Source of the DNA: Rhizobium sp. SG_E_25_P2
Lineage (GTDB): Bacteria > Pseudomonadota > Alphaproteobacteria > Rhizobiales > Rhizobiaceae
DNA length: 64,000 nucleotides
Assembly (NCBI RefSeq): GCF_029892285.1
Contig: NZ_JARXVM010000023.1
Span: 28,098 to 92,097 of the forward strand
Reading direction: 5' to 3'
The notes under the pieces were generated by a model that searched no databases, was not told the origin of the DNA, and saw nothing but the letters and a program-made list of their open reading frames with translations. The position numbers and the translations under genes are program-made. Shown piece after piece: positions 53,398 to 63,894 of the stretch; positions within the stretch are counted from its first letter, which is position 1; each line of letters opens with the position of its first letter.

Positions 53398-54495
53398 ATG
53401 ATGGCGGATGTCCGGCAAGGCGTGAAGAGACTGCTTGCATTGACCCTGGGCGCGGGCCTGGCCCTGAGCGGCACGCTGGCTCAGGCCGGTCCGCATATCC
53501 TGGTCGATATGAACAGCGGCAAGGTGATCGAGCATGAGGACGCCTTCCAGAAATGGTATCCGGCCTCGCTGACCAAGCTGATGACCGCTTACGTCGCCTT
53601 CCGCCAGATCGAAGCGGGCCGCGCCTCGCTGTCCATGCCGATCGTGATGAGCAAGCTGTCGGCCGCCCAACCCGCCTCGAAAATGTATCTCAAGGCCGGC
53701 GATTCGATGACGCTCGACGACGCCTTGAAACTGCTGCTGGTCAAATCGGCCAATGACGTCGCCTACGCCATCGCCGAAAATCTCGGCGGCTCGGTGGAAA
53801 ATTACGTCGGCATGATGAACGCCGAGGCCGCCAATCTCGGCATGACCTCGTCGCATTTCATCAATCCCAACGGCATGCCGGGCCAGGGCCAATACACCAC
53901 CGCCCGCGATCTCGCGATCCTGACGCTGACGCTGCGCCACCGTTATCCGCAATATCAGGGCTATTTCGGCATCGAGGGCCTCAAGGTCGGCAAGAAGCAG
54001 ATCCCCAATTACAACAAGCTGATCGGCCGCTTCAACGGCGCCGACGGCATGAAGACCGGCTTCATCTGCGCCTCGGGCTTCAACCAGGTGTCGACCGCCA
54101 CCCGCAATGGCCGGCAGGTGCTGTCGGTGGTGCTCGGCTCCGACAGTCTGGTCGGCCGCGCCGAACTGTCCGCTTCGCTGCTCGAAAAGGGCCTGTCGAT
54201 CAATTCCGATGGCGGCATGCCGCGCATCGACCGGCTCGCCGCCTATGGCGCGGGCCGTGAGGCCGTGGCCGACATTTCCGACGACATCTGCCCCAAGAAA
54301 GGCAAGAAGAAGGTCCGCTCGGAAGGCCATGACGATGTCAGCATGAAGGTCAAGTCGCCCTATCTCAAGCCGATCGGCCGGCCGCTGGTGTTGTCGCTCG
54401 TCACCATCACGCCGGCGGGCAAACCGGCCAAGAGCGCGGCCGGCGATGATGTCATCGCCAATATCCCGATCCCCGAGCCGAGGCCGATCAACTGA
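53398..54495 (+). CDS. Serine D-Ala-D-Ala carboxypeptidase (PBP5/6 family)
   Basis: 365 residues. Signal peptide (RLLALTLGAGLALSGTLAQA, cleaved near residue 30). Active site SLTK with Ser57-Lys60, second motif SAN (117-119), third motif KTG (219-221). It trims pentapeptides in the periplasm. It lacks an obvious C-terminal amphipathic helix, so membrane attachment is uncertain. Its stop overlaps the CobW gene start by one base. Confidence 0.93.
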   Translation: MMADVRQGVKRLLALTLGAGLALSGTLAQAGPHILVDMNSGKVIEHEDAFQKWYPASLTKLMTAYVAFRQIEAGRASLSMPIVMSKLSAAQPASKMYLKAGDSMTLDDALKLLLVKSANDVAYAIAENLGGSVENYVGMMNAEAANLGMTSSHFINPNGMPGQGQYTTARDLAILTLTLRHRYPQYQGYFGIEGLKVGKKQIPNYNKLIGRFNGADGMKTGFICASGFNQVSTATRNGRQVLSVVLGSDSLVGRAELSASLLEKGLSINSDGGMPRIDRLAAYGAGREAVADISDDICPKKGKKKVRSEGHDDVSMKVKSPYLKPIGRPLVLSLVTITPAGKPAKSAAGDDVIANIPIPEPRPIN

Positions 54496-55652
54496 TGGCC
54501 GCGCTTGCCGATCGCATTCCCGTCTCGATCCTGACCGGATTTCTGGGCGCGGGCAAATCCACGCTTTTGAACCGGCTGCTGAAACAGCCCGACATGGGCG
54601 ACGCCGCCGTGATTATCAACGAATTCGGCGAAGTCGGCATCGATCACCTGCTGGTCGAGGCCTCCGATTCGGTCATCGAATTGTCGAATGGCTGCCTGTG
54701 CTGCACCGTGCGCGGCGAACTCACCGACACATTGGCTGGCTTCCATGAGGCGATCGAAGCAGGCCGCATGAAGCGGCTTTCCCGCGTGGTGATCGAAACC
54801 ACCGGGCTGGCCGATCCCGCCCCGGTCATCCAGTCGATCATCGGCCATCCCGATCTCGCCCGCATCTTTTCGCTCGATGGCGTCATCACCGTAGTCGATG
54901 CGGTCAATGGCGTCTCGACGCTGGAGCGGCATGAGGAAGCGCGCCGCCAGGCGGCGCTCGCCGACCGGCTGATCCTGTCCAAGAAGTCGCTGGCTTCGGA
55001 AGAGACCATCGCCGATCTCGTGTCGCGGCTGCGTGGGCTCAATCCGCGCGCCGAGCTGATCGACGGCGATTCCGCCCGCGCGAGCGCCTATGACACCTTC
55101 TCCGCCGGCCTGTTCGATCCGCGTAGCCGCACCGCCGACGCCGCCCGCTGGCTGGCCGACGCCGCGCAGGACGACCACGACCATGTCTGCGACGATCACT
55201 GCGGCCATGATCATCACCACCATCATGATCACGACCACCATGATCACCACCATCATCATCACGGTCACCATCACCATGATCAGGCGATCCGCTCCTTTTC
55301 GATCACCCATGACAGGCCGATCGATCCTGCCGCCATCGGCATGTTCGTCGATCTCCTGCGCTCGGCGCATGCGGAAAAGCTGCTGCGGATGAAGGCGATC
55401 GTCCAGCTGAGCGACGATCCAGACCGTCCGCTGGTGCTGCATGGCGTGCAATCGGTGTTCCACCAGCCCGAACGGCTGGCCGCCTGGCCCGGGGATGACC
55501 GGCGCACCCGCATGGTGCTGATCACTCAGGATCTCGAGGAAGACTTCGTCCGCTCGTTGTTTGACGCCTTCACCGGGCGTCCCCAGATTGATCGGCCGGA
55601 TCGTCAGGCGCTCGAGGACAATCCTCTCGCCATTGCCGGTCTTCGTCTGTGA
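54495..55652 (+). CDS. COG0523 (CobW/YeiR-like) GTPase with His-rich loop
   Basis: 385 residues. Walker A GFLGAGKST (residues 15-23), metal-binding GCLCC (66-70), Walker B-like ETTGLADP. Residues about 228-261 form a loop with 22 His and two Cys, a likely zinc or nickel buffer. C-terminal CobW_C domain from about 265. The guanine-specificity motif NKxD is replaced by SKKS (DRLILSKKSL), lacking Asp. Coupled (TGATG) to a peptidoglycan carboxypeptidase. Probably a metallochaperone rather than a cobalamin-pathway protein. Metal unknown. Confidence 0.85.
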   Translation: MAALADRIPVSILTGFLGAGKSTLLNRLLKQPDMGDAAVIINEFGEVGIDHLLVEASDSVIELSNGCLCCTVRGELTDTLAGFHEAIEAGRMKRLSRVVIETTGLADPAPVIQSIIGHPDLARIFSLDGVITVVDAVNGVSTLERHEEARRQAALADRLILSKKSLASEETIADLVSRLRGLNPRAELIDGDSARASAYDTFSAGLFDPRSRTADAARWLADAAQDDHDHVCDDHCGHDHHHHHDHDHHDHHHHHHGHHHHDQAIRSFSITHDRPIDPAAIGMFVDLLRSAHAEKLLRMKAIVQLSDDPDRPLVLHGVQSVFHQPERLAAWPGDDRRTRMVLITQDLEEDFVRSLFDAFTGRPQIDRPDRQALEDNPLAIAGLRL

Positions 55653-55667
55653 GGTCTCGGGCCCGGA

Positions 55668-56303
55668 TCAGCTGAACAGGTAGAGCGTGGCTTCCGCCGC
55701 GCCATAGACCAGTGCAGCCGTCGCGCCCAGCGCCACCAGCGTCAGCGCCAGCCCGCCGATCACCGCCAGCCCGTCGCGCTGGATCAGCGCGGTGGAGATC
55801 ACCATGAGCGCCAGCACCGGCAGAAAATTCCCGAAGGGAATGGGCAGCGCCACCGCCACCGCCAAGAGAAACACCGGCAGGCCCAGCATGCGCTGCACGC
55901 CCAGCCCCGTCAGGCGCTTCATCCGGTCGCGTTTGAGAAAGCGCTCGACCCGCCCCATGATCGGCGCGGTATAGCGAAAGGTCACATCCAGCACGCCGGC
56001 CGAGATCCGCCGGCGGCCGAGAAAGCCCGGCAGCCAGATATGACGGGCGCCGGCCATGATCTGCAGCGACACCAATGCCAGCACCGTGCCGAACACCACG
56101 CCGAAGGGGCCGGGGATCGGACAGAGCGGCGGCAGCGACAGAATGAGAATGGTAAATGCAATGCTGGTGCGGCCCATGGCCCCCACCACCTCATTGAGGC
56201 TCAGGCTGCCATCGGGCGCAGCGGCCGCGCGCGCCACCAGACGCTCAAGCGTCTCGGTGGCCACGCCGCGGCGGGGCTGTTGTTGTTGGGTCGTGTCGTC
56301 CAT
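55668..56303 (-). CDS. ExoD-family exopolysaccharide-synthesis protein
   Basis: 211 residues from ATG 56303; the ORF extends to 56357 through the neighbouring gene's tail. Family features: GRTSIAFTILILSLPPLCPI, LPGFLGRRRISAGVLDVTFR, GLPVFLLAVAVALPIPFGNF and C-terminal membrane segments; about four in total. ExoD was named for exopolysaccharide phenotypes in Sinorhizobium; its reaction is unknown. First residues of the protein are Gln-rich. The zeta-type gene lies 11 bases upstream. Confidence 0.85.
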   Translation of the reverse strand: MDDTTQQQQPRRGVATETLERLVARAAAAPDGSLSLNEVVGAMGRTSIAFTILILSLPPLCPIPGPFGVVFGTVLALVSLQIMAGARHIWLPGFLGRRRISAGVLDVTFRYTAPIMGRVERFLKRDRMKRLTGLGVQRMLGLPVFLLAVAVALPIPFGNFLPVLALMVISTALIQRDGLAVIGGLALTLVALGATAALVYGAAEATLYLFS

Positions 56304-56314
56304 TCCGTCGCTTG

Positions 56315-56626
56315 TCAATCGGTGCTCCAGGTCTCGCGCAGCGCCTGCTTGTGACAAGTCTTGAGAGCGCTTTCGAGTTCCCGGTCATCGATCGCGACGC
56401 CGCGTTCGGCGAAGTCCGCCTTCAGCTGGCGGAGAATGTCGGCGTCGCCAGGCTCTTCGTGGTCCACGGCATGCAGCATCTCCGCATAGGCCGCGATTTC
56501 CCATCCTGACAGATGCAGTCTGTCCGCCGCCCAATGGGCGATCAGCGCGTTGCGGCGGGCGCGGATATTGTCGTCGCCGGCGGTATCGGCGAGGTCGCGG
56601 TGGATGGCGGCAGTATGGGGGGGCAT
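56315..56626 (-). CDS. ATPase-inhibitor subunit zeta-like protein (DUF1476)
   Basis: 103 residues. The core ARRNALIAHWAADRLHLSGW, then EEPGDADILRQLKADFAERG, matches the DUF1476 family, whose alphaproteobacterial zeta subunits brake F1 ATPase. The usual N-terminal inhibitory stretch (beginning TTF.KREE in relatives) is not seen: here the protein starts MPPHTAAIHRDLADTAGDD. ATG 56626 is preceded by GGAGAC. Either a diverged paralogue or a family member with another role. Adjacent to exoD. Confidence 0.7.
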   Translation of the reverse strand: MPPHTAAIHRDLADTAGDDNIRARRNALIAHWAADRLHLSGWEIAAYAEMLHAVDHEEPGDADILRQLKADFAERGVAIDDRELESALKTCHKQALRETWSTD

Positions 56627-56670
56627 TGATGTCTCCAGGGATTGCAAATCAGTCACGAAAATGGATGGCG

Positions 56671-56982
56671 TCAGACTTCGCCAGCCTCTTTACCGGTCTC
56701 GCCCTTCATCAGCGACAATGCGGTCTGGCAGCAGGCGGGCCCGTCAGCGAGCAGGGATTCAGGCGCGGTCAGGCCGGTGGCGACGCTGAAGGCCGTGGTC
56801 GCGGCCCACCAGTAGTCGCCCGAGGCTTTCTCGATCAGTTGCGGGCCGATCGCGCCGGCGCATTCCCGCACGATCGCGGCGGTCTCGGGGGAGGATTTCA
56901 ATCCGGCGAGCTTGCCGTCGAGTTCCGCGGTCAGCGGATCGATCACGAAGAAGGCGATCAGGGCGGCGATGAAGTCGGACAT
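56671..56982 (-). CDS. Hypothetical small protein with hydrophobic N-terminus
   Basis: 103 residues. The first 16 residues are hydrophobic (MSDFIAALIAFFVIDPLTAE), perhaps a membrane anchor or uncleaved signal. Two adjacent Cys (PACCQTAL) near the end. No family recognised. Codon usage is that of the genome. First gene of a minus-strand trio with the zeta-type protein and exoD (44 and 11 base gaps), so probably co-transcribed. Confidence 0.6.
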   Translation of the reverse strand: MSDFIAALIAFFVIDPLTAELDGKLAGLKSSPETAAIVRECAGAIGPQLIEKASGDYWWAATTAFSVATGLTAPESLLADGPACCQTALSLMKGETGKEAGEV

Positions 56983-57116
56983 TGAGGGTGTTTCCTTTCA
57001 TACGTCTCTGCCGCAGCCTTTCAGGGCTGGCGGCGACGCGTCAGTTCAAGGGGGAAGGCCTGTCGGTGTGCGGGACATCGGTTCGCATCCGCGCTCCGGT
57101 CACGACCGGACCCGTT

Positions 57117-57281
57117 TCAGAAGCGGCTGGCGCGCGCGGTCCGGCGATAGATTGTTTCGGGAAATCGCCCCGCCGCCTGTTGCTGCGCGGTTCCATCCAG
57201 CCCCGGCCGCGCGGGCAGGGGGTTGCGGGCGCCGGTGGTCAGCGGTTCGCGGGCAAGCGTCGTCATGGGGAAAATGGTCAT
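57117..57281 (-). CDS. Possible small ORF, 54 residues
   Basis: Begins MTIFPMTTLAREPLTTGARN, ends in TASRF-like basic tail. GAGAGGA is seven bases upstream of the ATG at 57281 and roughly four-fifths of third positions are G or C, both mildly in favour. No homologue recognised and no neighbour supports it. It lies in the repeat-dense gap 57.0-58.3 kb. Confidence 0.3.
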   Translation of the reverse strand: MTIFPMTTLAREPLTTGARNPLPARPGLDGTAQQQAAGRFPETIYRRTARASRF

Positions 57282-57481
57282 GGCCCAAATCCTCTCGCCG
57301 GCAATCGCTGTCGGTAAGGTCCGACATCGTAAAAGCGCCGGCGGCTTTTACCAGAGGGGCCCGGACCAGGGTCGAGGCATAATCTGGGGATCGATTCCGG
57401 CCTTTTCTAGACCGGATTGCGGAAAATTTTCGGATTTTGGGGGGAGGACTGGTATTGGCGCGGTTGGCGCCCCGATCGCCC

Positions 57482-57506
57482 TTCTCCCCGCTAATCGCGG
57501 GGAGAA
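57482..57506. repeat. REP-like palindrome, 10-bp perfect stem
   Basis: TTCTCCCCGC (57482-57491), loop TAATC, GCGGGGAGAA (57497-57506). It is followed by the CGGCAGCCGGATGAGGG context common to such elements in rhizobial genomes. Different family from the neighbours. Confidence 0.75.
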
Positions 57507-57564
57507 AGTGGCGGCAGCCGGATGAGGGCCCGTGCAGGCGGTCAACCGCATACAGACTAAAACC

Positions 57565-57664
57565 CTCGTCGTCGTCATGCTCGGGCCTGTCCCGAGCATC
57601 TGCAACGGCTTGATTTTGTTCACTGTCTTGGATCCTCGGGACAAGCCCGAGGATGACGACGGAG
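57565..57664. repeat. REP-like element, two-hairpin type, copy 2
   Basis: Hairpins ATGCTCGGG/CCCGAGCAT (57577-57585, 57591-57599) and ATCCTCGGG/CCCGAGGAT (57632-57640, 57646-57654). It is a reverse-complement match, with a few changes, of the element at 50691-50790. Confidence 0.85.
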
Positions 57665-57670
57665 CGGGGG

Positions 57671-57830
57671 AAAACCCCTCCCCAACCCCTCCCCACAAGG
57701 GGGAGGGGCTTGCGCTGCCGCTCCCTCCAACCCCAAGAAACCTCGCCTCCGCTAGGCTGAACTGTGGGACGCCGGCGGAAGACCTGGGTTAAGCCCCTCC
57801 CCCTGTGGGAGGGGTGGGGGAGGGCCTTCT
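57671..57830. repeat. Inverted pair of CCCCTCCCC-type REP-like units
   Basis: Left unit about 57671-57712 and right unit about 57789-57830 are near reverse complements (CCCTCCCCAACCCCTCCCC against GGAGGGGTGGGGGAGGG). About 75 bases between them are not coding. Third repeat family within 350 bases. Confidence 0.75.
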
Positions 57831-57849
57831 TCAAAAAATCAAACTCCCG

Positions 57850-58315
57850 AAAATATTTTCATCCCCCACCATCCCACGCCGCTTATCCTCATCTCGTCCT
57901 GTCATCGGCTACACCGCGAGGCGTCGCGGCGAGATGGGGCCGGCGCTGGGGGAAGGGGGACGACGTGCATCCCTTTCTCCGGGGCTTCGAGAAACGACGA
58001 CCCCCGAACACTGGGGACTTGGCGTGAAAGCGTCCCCCCAGGGTGGCGTCTCGCAAGGGACGTTACAGTAAGGCCCGCTTTAGAGGCGGATTACCCGCAG
58101 GCTCGACCTGCGGCGACGAGCGTCAAGTTCGAAGCACAAACCGCCGAATGCGGGGCGCGATGAGCGTCATATTAAACTAACTTAACGAGGCGTTCTTCGC
58201 GCCCCGGCCGAGCCCTTATGGGCGAAGCGAGAGAATGAGGCAAAACTCCGGGCGATCAAAAGCGGCGGAGGGTTTCGGCGCGCGGAACAGCCGCCTTTGC
58301 AAAGGAGTGGGGATC
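57850..58315. other. Non-coding stretch with hairpins, no gene assigned
   Basis: About 465 bases without a convincing ORF. Visible hairpins: CCCC/GGGG around 58003-58018, CCGCAGG-ctcga-CCTGCGG (58095-58113, perfect 7-base stem), and short direct repeats GCGA(C/T)GAGCGTCA near 58113 and 58158. The last ~100 bases become AT-rich (CATATTAAACTAACTTAACG), compatible with a promoter for the next gene. A structured RNA is possible but not demonstrated. Confidence 0.4.
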
Positions 58316-58810
58316 ATGGCCGATCATGACGATGAGCATATGGATGATTTTCTGCTGGCTGTGGATCGTAGGATGACCGCACGCCATTGCCGTTTTTTCC
58401 AAAAGCCGTGTCGTAGCCGCTACTGCCGGCGCGCCCAGTCATGCCAGAGCATCCGGAGTCCGGGCGCTCGATTGACCTGTCATTCCGACAGTCAGTTCGC
58501 CTCGAACCTCAACCGCGTCAGGCTCATCATTCTCGATATTTTTCGAGCGCGTCATCAGATCATTCGCCGGCCCGACCCCTGGGAGAAATTTGCAGAATAC
58601 GGGGGCATTGTGCTGGCCATGACATCTCTCCATCCGCAGACCCCGCAATACCGGCGCTTCGAGGCCTGGCGCTCGAACTTTGAAAGCCTGGAAGCGCGCC
58701 GTGCGGCCGGAGAATTCGACAAGCCCGTCGACACGCAGGCGATCCTCGTAGCCGCTCGGGCGGAGCTCGCCGAAACCGAGGCAATGCTGAAAAAATACAA
58801 CATCGACTGA
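58316..58810 (+). CDS. Hypothetical protein with Cys/Arg-rich segment
   Basis: 164 residues from ATG 58316 (AAAGGAGTGGGG upstream, very good site). Residues about 20-45 hold four Cys among Arg (HCRFFQKPCRSRYCRRAQSC), a possible metal-binding knuckle. A mostly helical C-terminal half has many acidic and basic residues (EAWRSNFESLEARRAAGEFD). Acidic His-rich start MADHDDEHMDDF. No family recognised; the strong ribosome site argues that it is real. Confidence 0.6.
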   Translation: MADHDDEHMDDFLLAVDRRMTARHCRFFQKPCRSRYCRRAQSCQSIRSPGARLTCHSDSQFASNLNRVRLIILDIFRARHQIIRRPDPWEKFAEYGGIVLAMTSLHPQTPQYRRFEAWRSNFESLEARRAAGEFDKPVDTQAILVAARAELAETEAMLKKYNID

Positions 58811-59013
58811 TCGCCGGGGCGGGCCTTCTTGACGAAGCGCAAGCCTCACAAAACAAACAGCAAACATGGTCTTTTCCGCCCTCTTTATTTTGACCGGGGT
58901 CATTCCCATATGCGGCTCAAGAAGCGAAAAACTTCCCGGGCTCGCCACGGATGGGGGCTCGATCCTGAAAGACGCCGCGCGCCTCAAGGGCGCGGCGGGA
59001 AACGGAGACGATC

Positions 59014-61617
<2,604 letters not shown>

Positions 61618-61632
61618 GACTGAAAGCAAAAC

Positions 61633-61662
61633 GGGGGCCGCAAGGCCCCCGGATCATTTTGA
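61633..61662. terminator. Bidirectional terminator between clpB and M23 peptidase gene
   Basis: GGGGGCC (61633-61639), loop GCAA, GGCCCCC (61644-61650), then GGATCATTTT. It lies between convergent genes and can serve both. Confidence 0.7.
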
Positions 61663-61677
61663 TACTGTGCGTTGGAA

Positions 61678-63624
61678 TTACTGGCTCGCCACCTGCTTGG
61701 CCTCGCCCTTTTCGAGCAGATCGTCGATGCGCTTGCGCTCGTCCTCGAATTTCGCCAGCGCCTCGCCCTTCAACGCCTTGCCCGATGGCAGGCGGATGCG
61801 CTGCGGATCGACCTTGTTGCCGTTGACGATGACTTCGTAATGCAAATGCGGGCCGGTCGACTGGCCTGTTGTGCCGACCCAGCCGATCACCTGGCCCTGC
61901 CGCACCTGCGCGCCGGGCGCCACGCCCTTGGCGATGGCCGACTGGTGATTATAGGAGGTGACATAGCCGTTTGGATGGCGGATCAGCGTCTGGTTGCCGT
62001 AACCGCCGCGGTCCCAGCCGGCCTTTTCGACGATGCCGTCGCCGGCGGCGATGATCGGCGTGCCCCTGGGCGCTGACCAGTCGACGCCGGTATGCATGCG
62101 CATGTAACCGAGGATCGGATGCCTTCGCATGCCGAAGCCGGACCGGAACACTCCGCCCGGCAGCGGATTGCGGATCAGGAACTGCTTCAGGCTCTTGCCG
62201 GTCTGGTCGAAATAATCGACCGACAGGTCGGAGGGATCCTGGAAGCGATAGAGCCGGGTGTCGTTGTCGCCGAATTTGGCGTGCAGGAACAAGAGTTCGG
62301 ACTCGTCGGTCGCCTCGCCGGTCTCGTCTTCGGCCGAATAGAAAGCCTCGAGCTGGTCGGTCGGCTTGAGCCGCGCCTGGAAATCCACTGCCGGCGCGAG
62401 CAGCCGGATCACCCGGGAGACCATCCGCTTGTTCATGCCGTAAGAGAGCGCGGCGCGGTAGATGCCGTCATAGACGCGTGGCAGATCCTGATTGCCGGCG
62501 ACCACGGGCGGGGCGTCGTCGAAGGCGCTGGTCACGGCGGCGAGATAGGGCGGCTCCTGGCCGGTCACGAATTTGCCCTTGTCGTCGATAGCCGCCGTCA
62601 GCTGGTGGCGGCCGTCGCGATAGAGGCTGACCCGGACGATGCTGGCCTTTTCGGCTTGCTGCAGCACGCCGACCCGGACGACATCGCCCTCGGCGAGGTC
62701 GCGACGCTGGGTGACGGAGGCGAAGAAATCCTCGACATCGCCCGCTTCCGCCTTTGGGTAGCCGGCTCCCATCATCACGGCGCTGATCGTCGCGCCGACC
62801 CGGACGGGGATGACATCGTCGGCATATTCCGGCGTCTGCGGCGTCACCGCCGAGGATTCCGTCACCGACATATTTTCCTCGACCACCTTGGCCGACAGCC
62901 GGCCCAGCATGTCGATGCCATTGTCGCCGGAGGCGAAGCGTTGCGGGTCGACATAATAGAGCGTCGCCACCTTGGCGTCGTCGGAGGTCAACAGCGATCC
63001 GTTGGTGCGGACATTCTCTTCCACTTCTTCCAGCGACATCGACTGGGCGAGCGGCAGGTCGGAACGGTCGGTGGGGAAGGCCTCGACTTCGAGCGACACT
63101 TCCGATTCGACGTCAGAGCCGTAAAACACCGGCGACGGCGCGGCTGAAGCCGGCGTCTCGCCTTCGGAGGCGATGTCGAGCGGGTCGAAACGGGGATAGG
63201 ACTGATCGATCTGGTAATTGGCGGCGAGCGCCATCTTCACATGCGCGAACGGCAGTTTGCGGACCACCTGCTTGTCGCCCTCGACGATGACGGTCGGAAC
63301 CTCCATCACCGCCTTGTCGGCGGGCTTGGCGGCGAGAAGCGACGAGATCAGCCGCGATCCCTTGCGAGACGAGGCAAGCTGGGCGTCGCGGTCATTGGGA
63401 AGAGGTTGGCTCATGGCCGACGCTTCGGCCGGGGTCGCCAGGATCTCGCGACCCTCGAGAGCCGCGAACAGCGCCACCCCCATCAGCACCGAACTGGTCA
63501 GCCCGGTGAGCACCGTGCCCGACAACCAGCGCAGCGAAACTTCGCGGCGATCAGGCGTGCGGCGGCCTTCCGCGAGAATTGGCGGTTCTTCGCCCAGAGA
63601 CCGGATGATCTTCACTTCTTGCAT
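61678..63624 (-). CDS. Membrane-anchored M23 family metallopeptidase
   Basis: 648 residues. One membrane segment at about 35-55 (VLTGLTSSVLMGVALFAALE), a long periplasmic region, and a C-terminal LytM/M23 domain with metal ligands in MHTGVDWSAPRG (His, Asp) and GPHLHYEVIV (HxH). It would cut or regulate peptidoglycan. It resembles the RgsM-type polar-growth peptidases of rhizobia, but I cannot assign that subgroup firmly. Convergent with clpB. Confidence 0.85.
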   Translation of the reverse strand: MQEVKIIRSLGEEPPILAEGRRTPDRREVSLRWLSGTVLTGLTSSVLMGVALFAALEGREILATPAEASAMSQPLPNDRDAQLASSRKGSRLISSLLAAKPADKAVMEVPTVIVEGDKQVVRKLPFAHVKMALAANYQIDQSYPRFDPLDIASEGETPASAAPSPVFYGSDVESEVSLEVEAFPTDRSDLPLAQSMSLEEVEENVRTNGSLLTSDDAKVATLYYVDPQRFASGDNGIDMLGRLSAKVVEENMSVTESSAVTPQTPEYADDVIPVRVGATISAVMMGAGYPKAEAGDVEDFFASVTQRRDLAEGDVVRVGVLQQAEKASIVRVSLYRDGRHQLTAAIDDKGKFVTGQEPPYLAAVTSAFDDAPPVVAGNQDLPRVYDGIYRAALSYGMNKRMVSRVIRLLAPAVDFQARLKPTDQLEAFYSAEDETGEATDESELLFLHAKFGDNDTRLYRFQDPSDLSVDYFDQTGKSLKQFLIRNPLPGGVFRSGFGMRRHPILGYMRMHTGVDWSAPRGTPIIAAGDGIVEKAGWDRGGYGNQTLIRHPNGYVTSYNHQSAIAKGVAPGAQVRQGQVIGWVGTTGQSTGPHLHYEVIVNGNKVDPQRIRLPSGKALKGEALAKFEDERKRIDDLLEKGEAKQVASQ

Positions 63625-63865
63625 GGAAACCGCTTTTTTCCCGTCGCGTTTGGCGCGGCGACAATGACTGCATCAATCGCCTGCCCAAGTCAAATCCAAG
63701 CCCCTATAGAGAAGGAGTGAGGAAAATAGCGCCTGCTTTTGCCTCGCGAATGTGAAAATTGCGGGGCGGCGGGCGTCCGAAGCCGCAGGCCTGTGGATGA
63801 CTGCCGCCCAACCCTCTGGCTTTCCCGGCTTTTCAAAAAAACTTCACAAAGCCGCAAAAAAGTCT
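63625..63865. other. Gap left of the edge promoter
   Basis: No convincing ORF; two short ORFs on plus at 63739 and 63752 are shadows of GC content. AT-rich short tracts (TTTTCAAAAAAACTTCAC) lie at 63830-63860, immediately before the promoter, like an UP element. Confidence 0.5.
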
Positions 63866-63894
63866 TTGACAGTTCCAGGCGACGCGCCTATAAA
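63866..63894 (+). promoter_or_regulatory. Near-consensus sigma70 promoter facing the right edge
   Basis: TTGACA (63866-63871), 17-base spacer, TATAAA (63889-63894). An A/T-rich stretch lies just upstream. The downstream 100 bases are G-rich and non-coding and end GGGATAGAAGAGA, similar in feel to rRNA leader sequences of this order. Consistent with an rRNA operon starting beyond the window; the gene itself is not visible. Confidence 0.65.

Noticed and set aside
57100..57834. Minus-strand ORF of 244 codons in the repeat region
   Set aside because: Runs through three REP-like elements and has no recognisable domain; the stretch is better explained as repeats plus perhaps one small ORF.
58811..59013. 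Heat-shock (RpoH) promoter for clpB
   Set aside because: CTTGAC near 58825 and CCCATAT near 58905 were considered, but neither pair has the right spacing.
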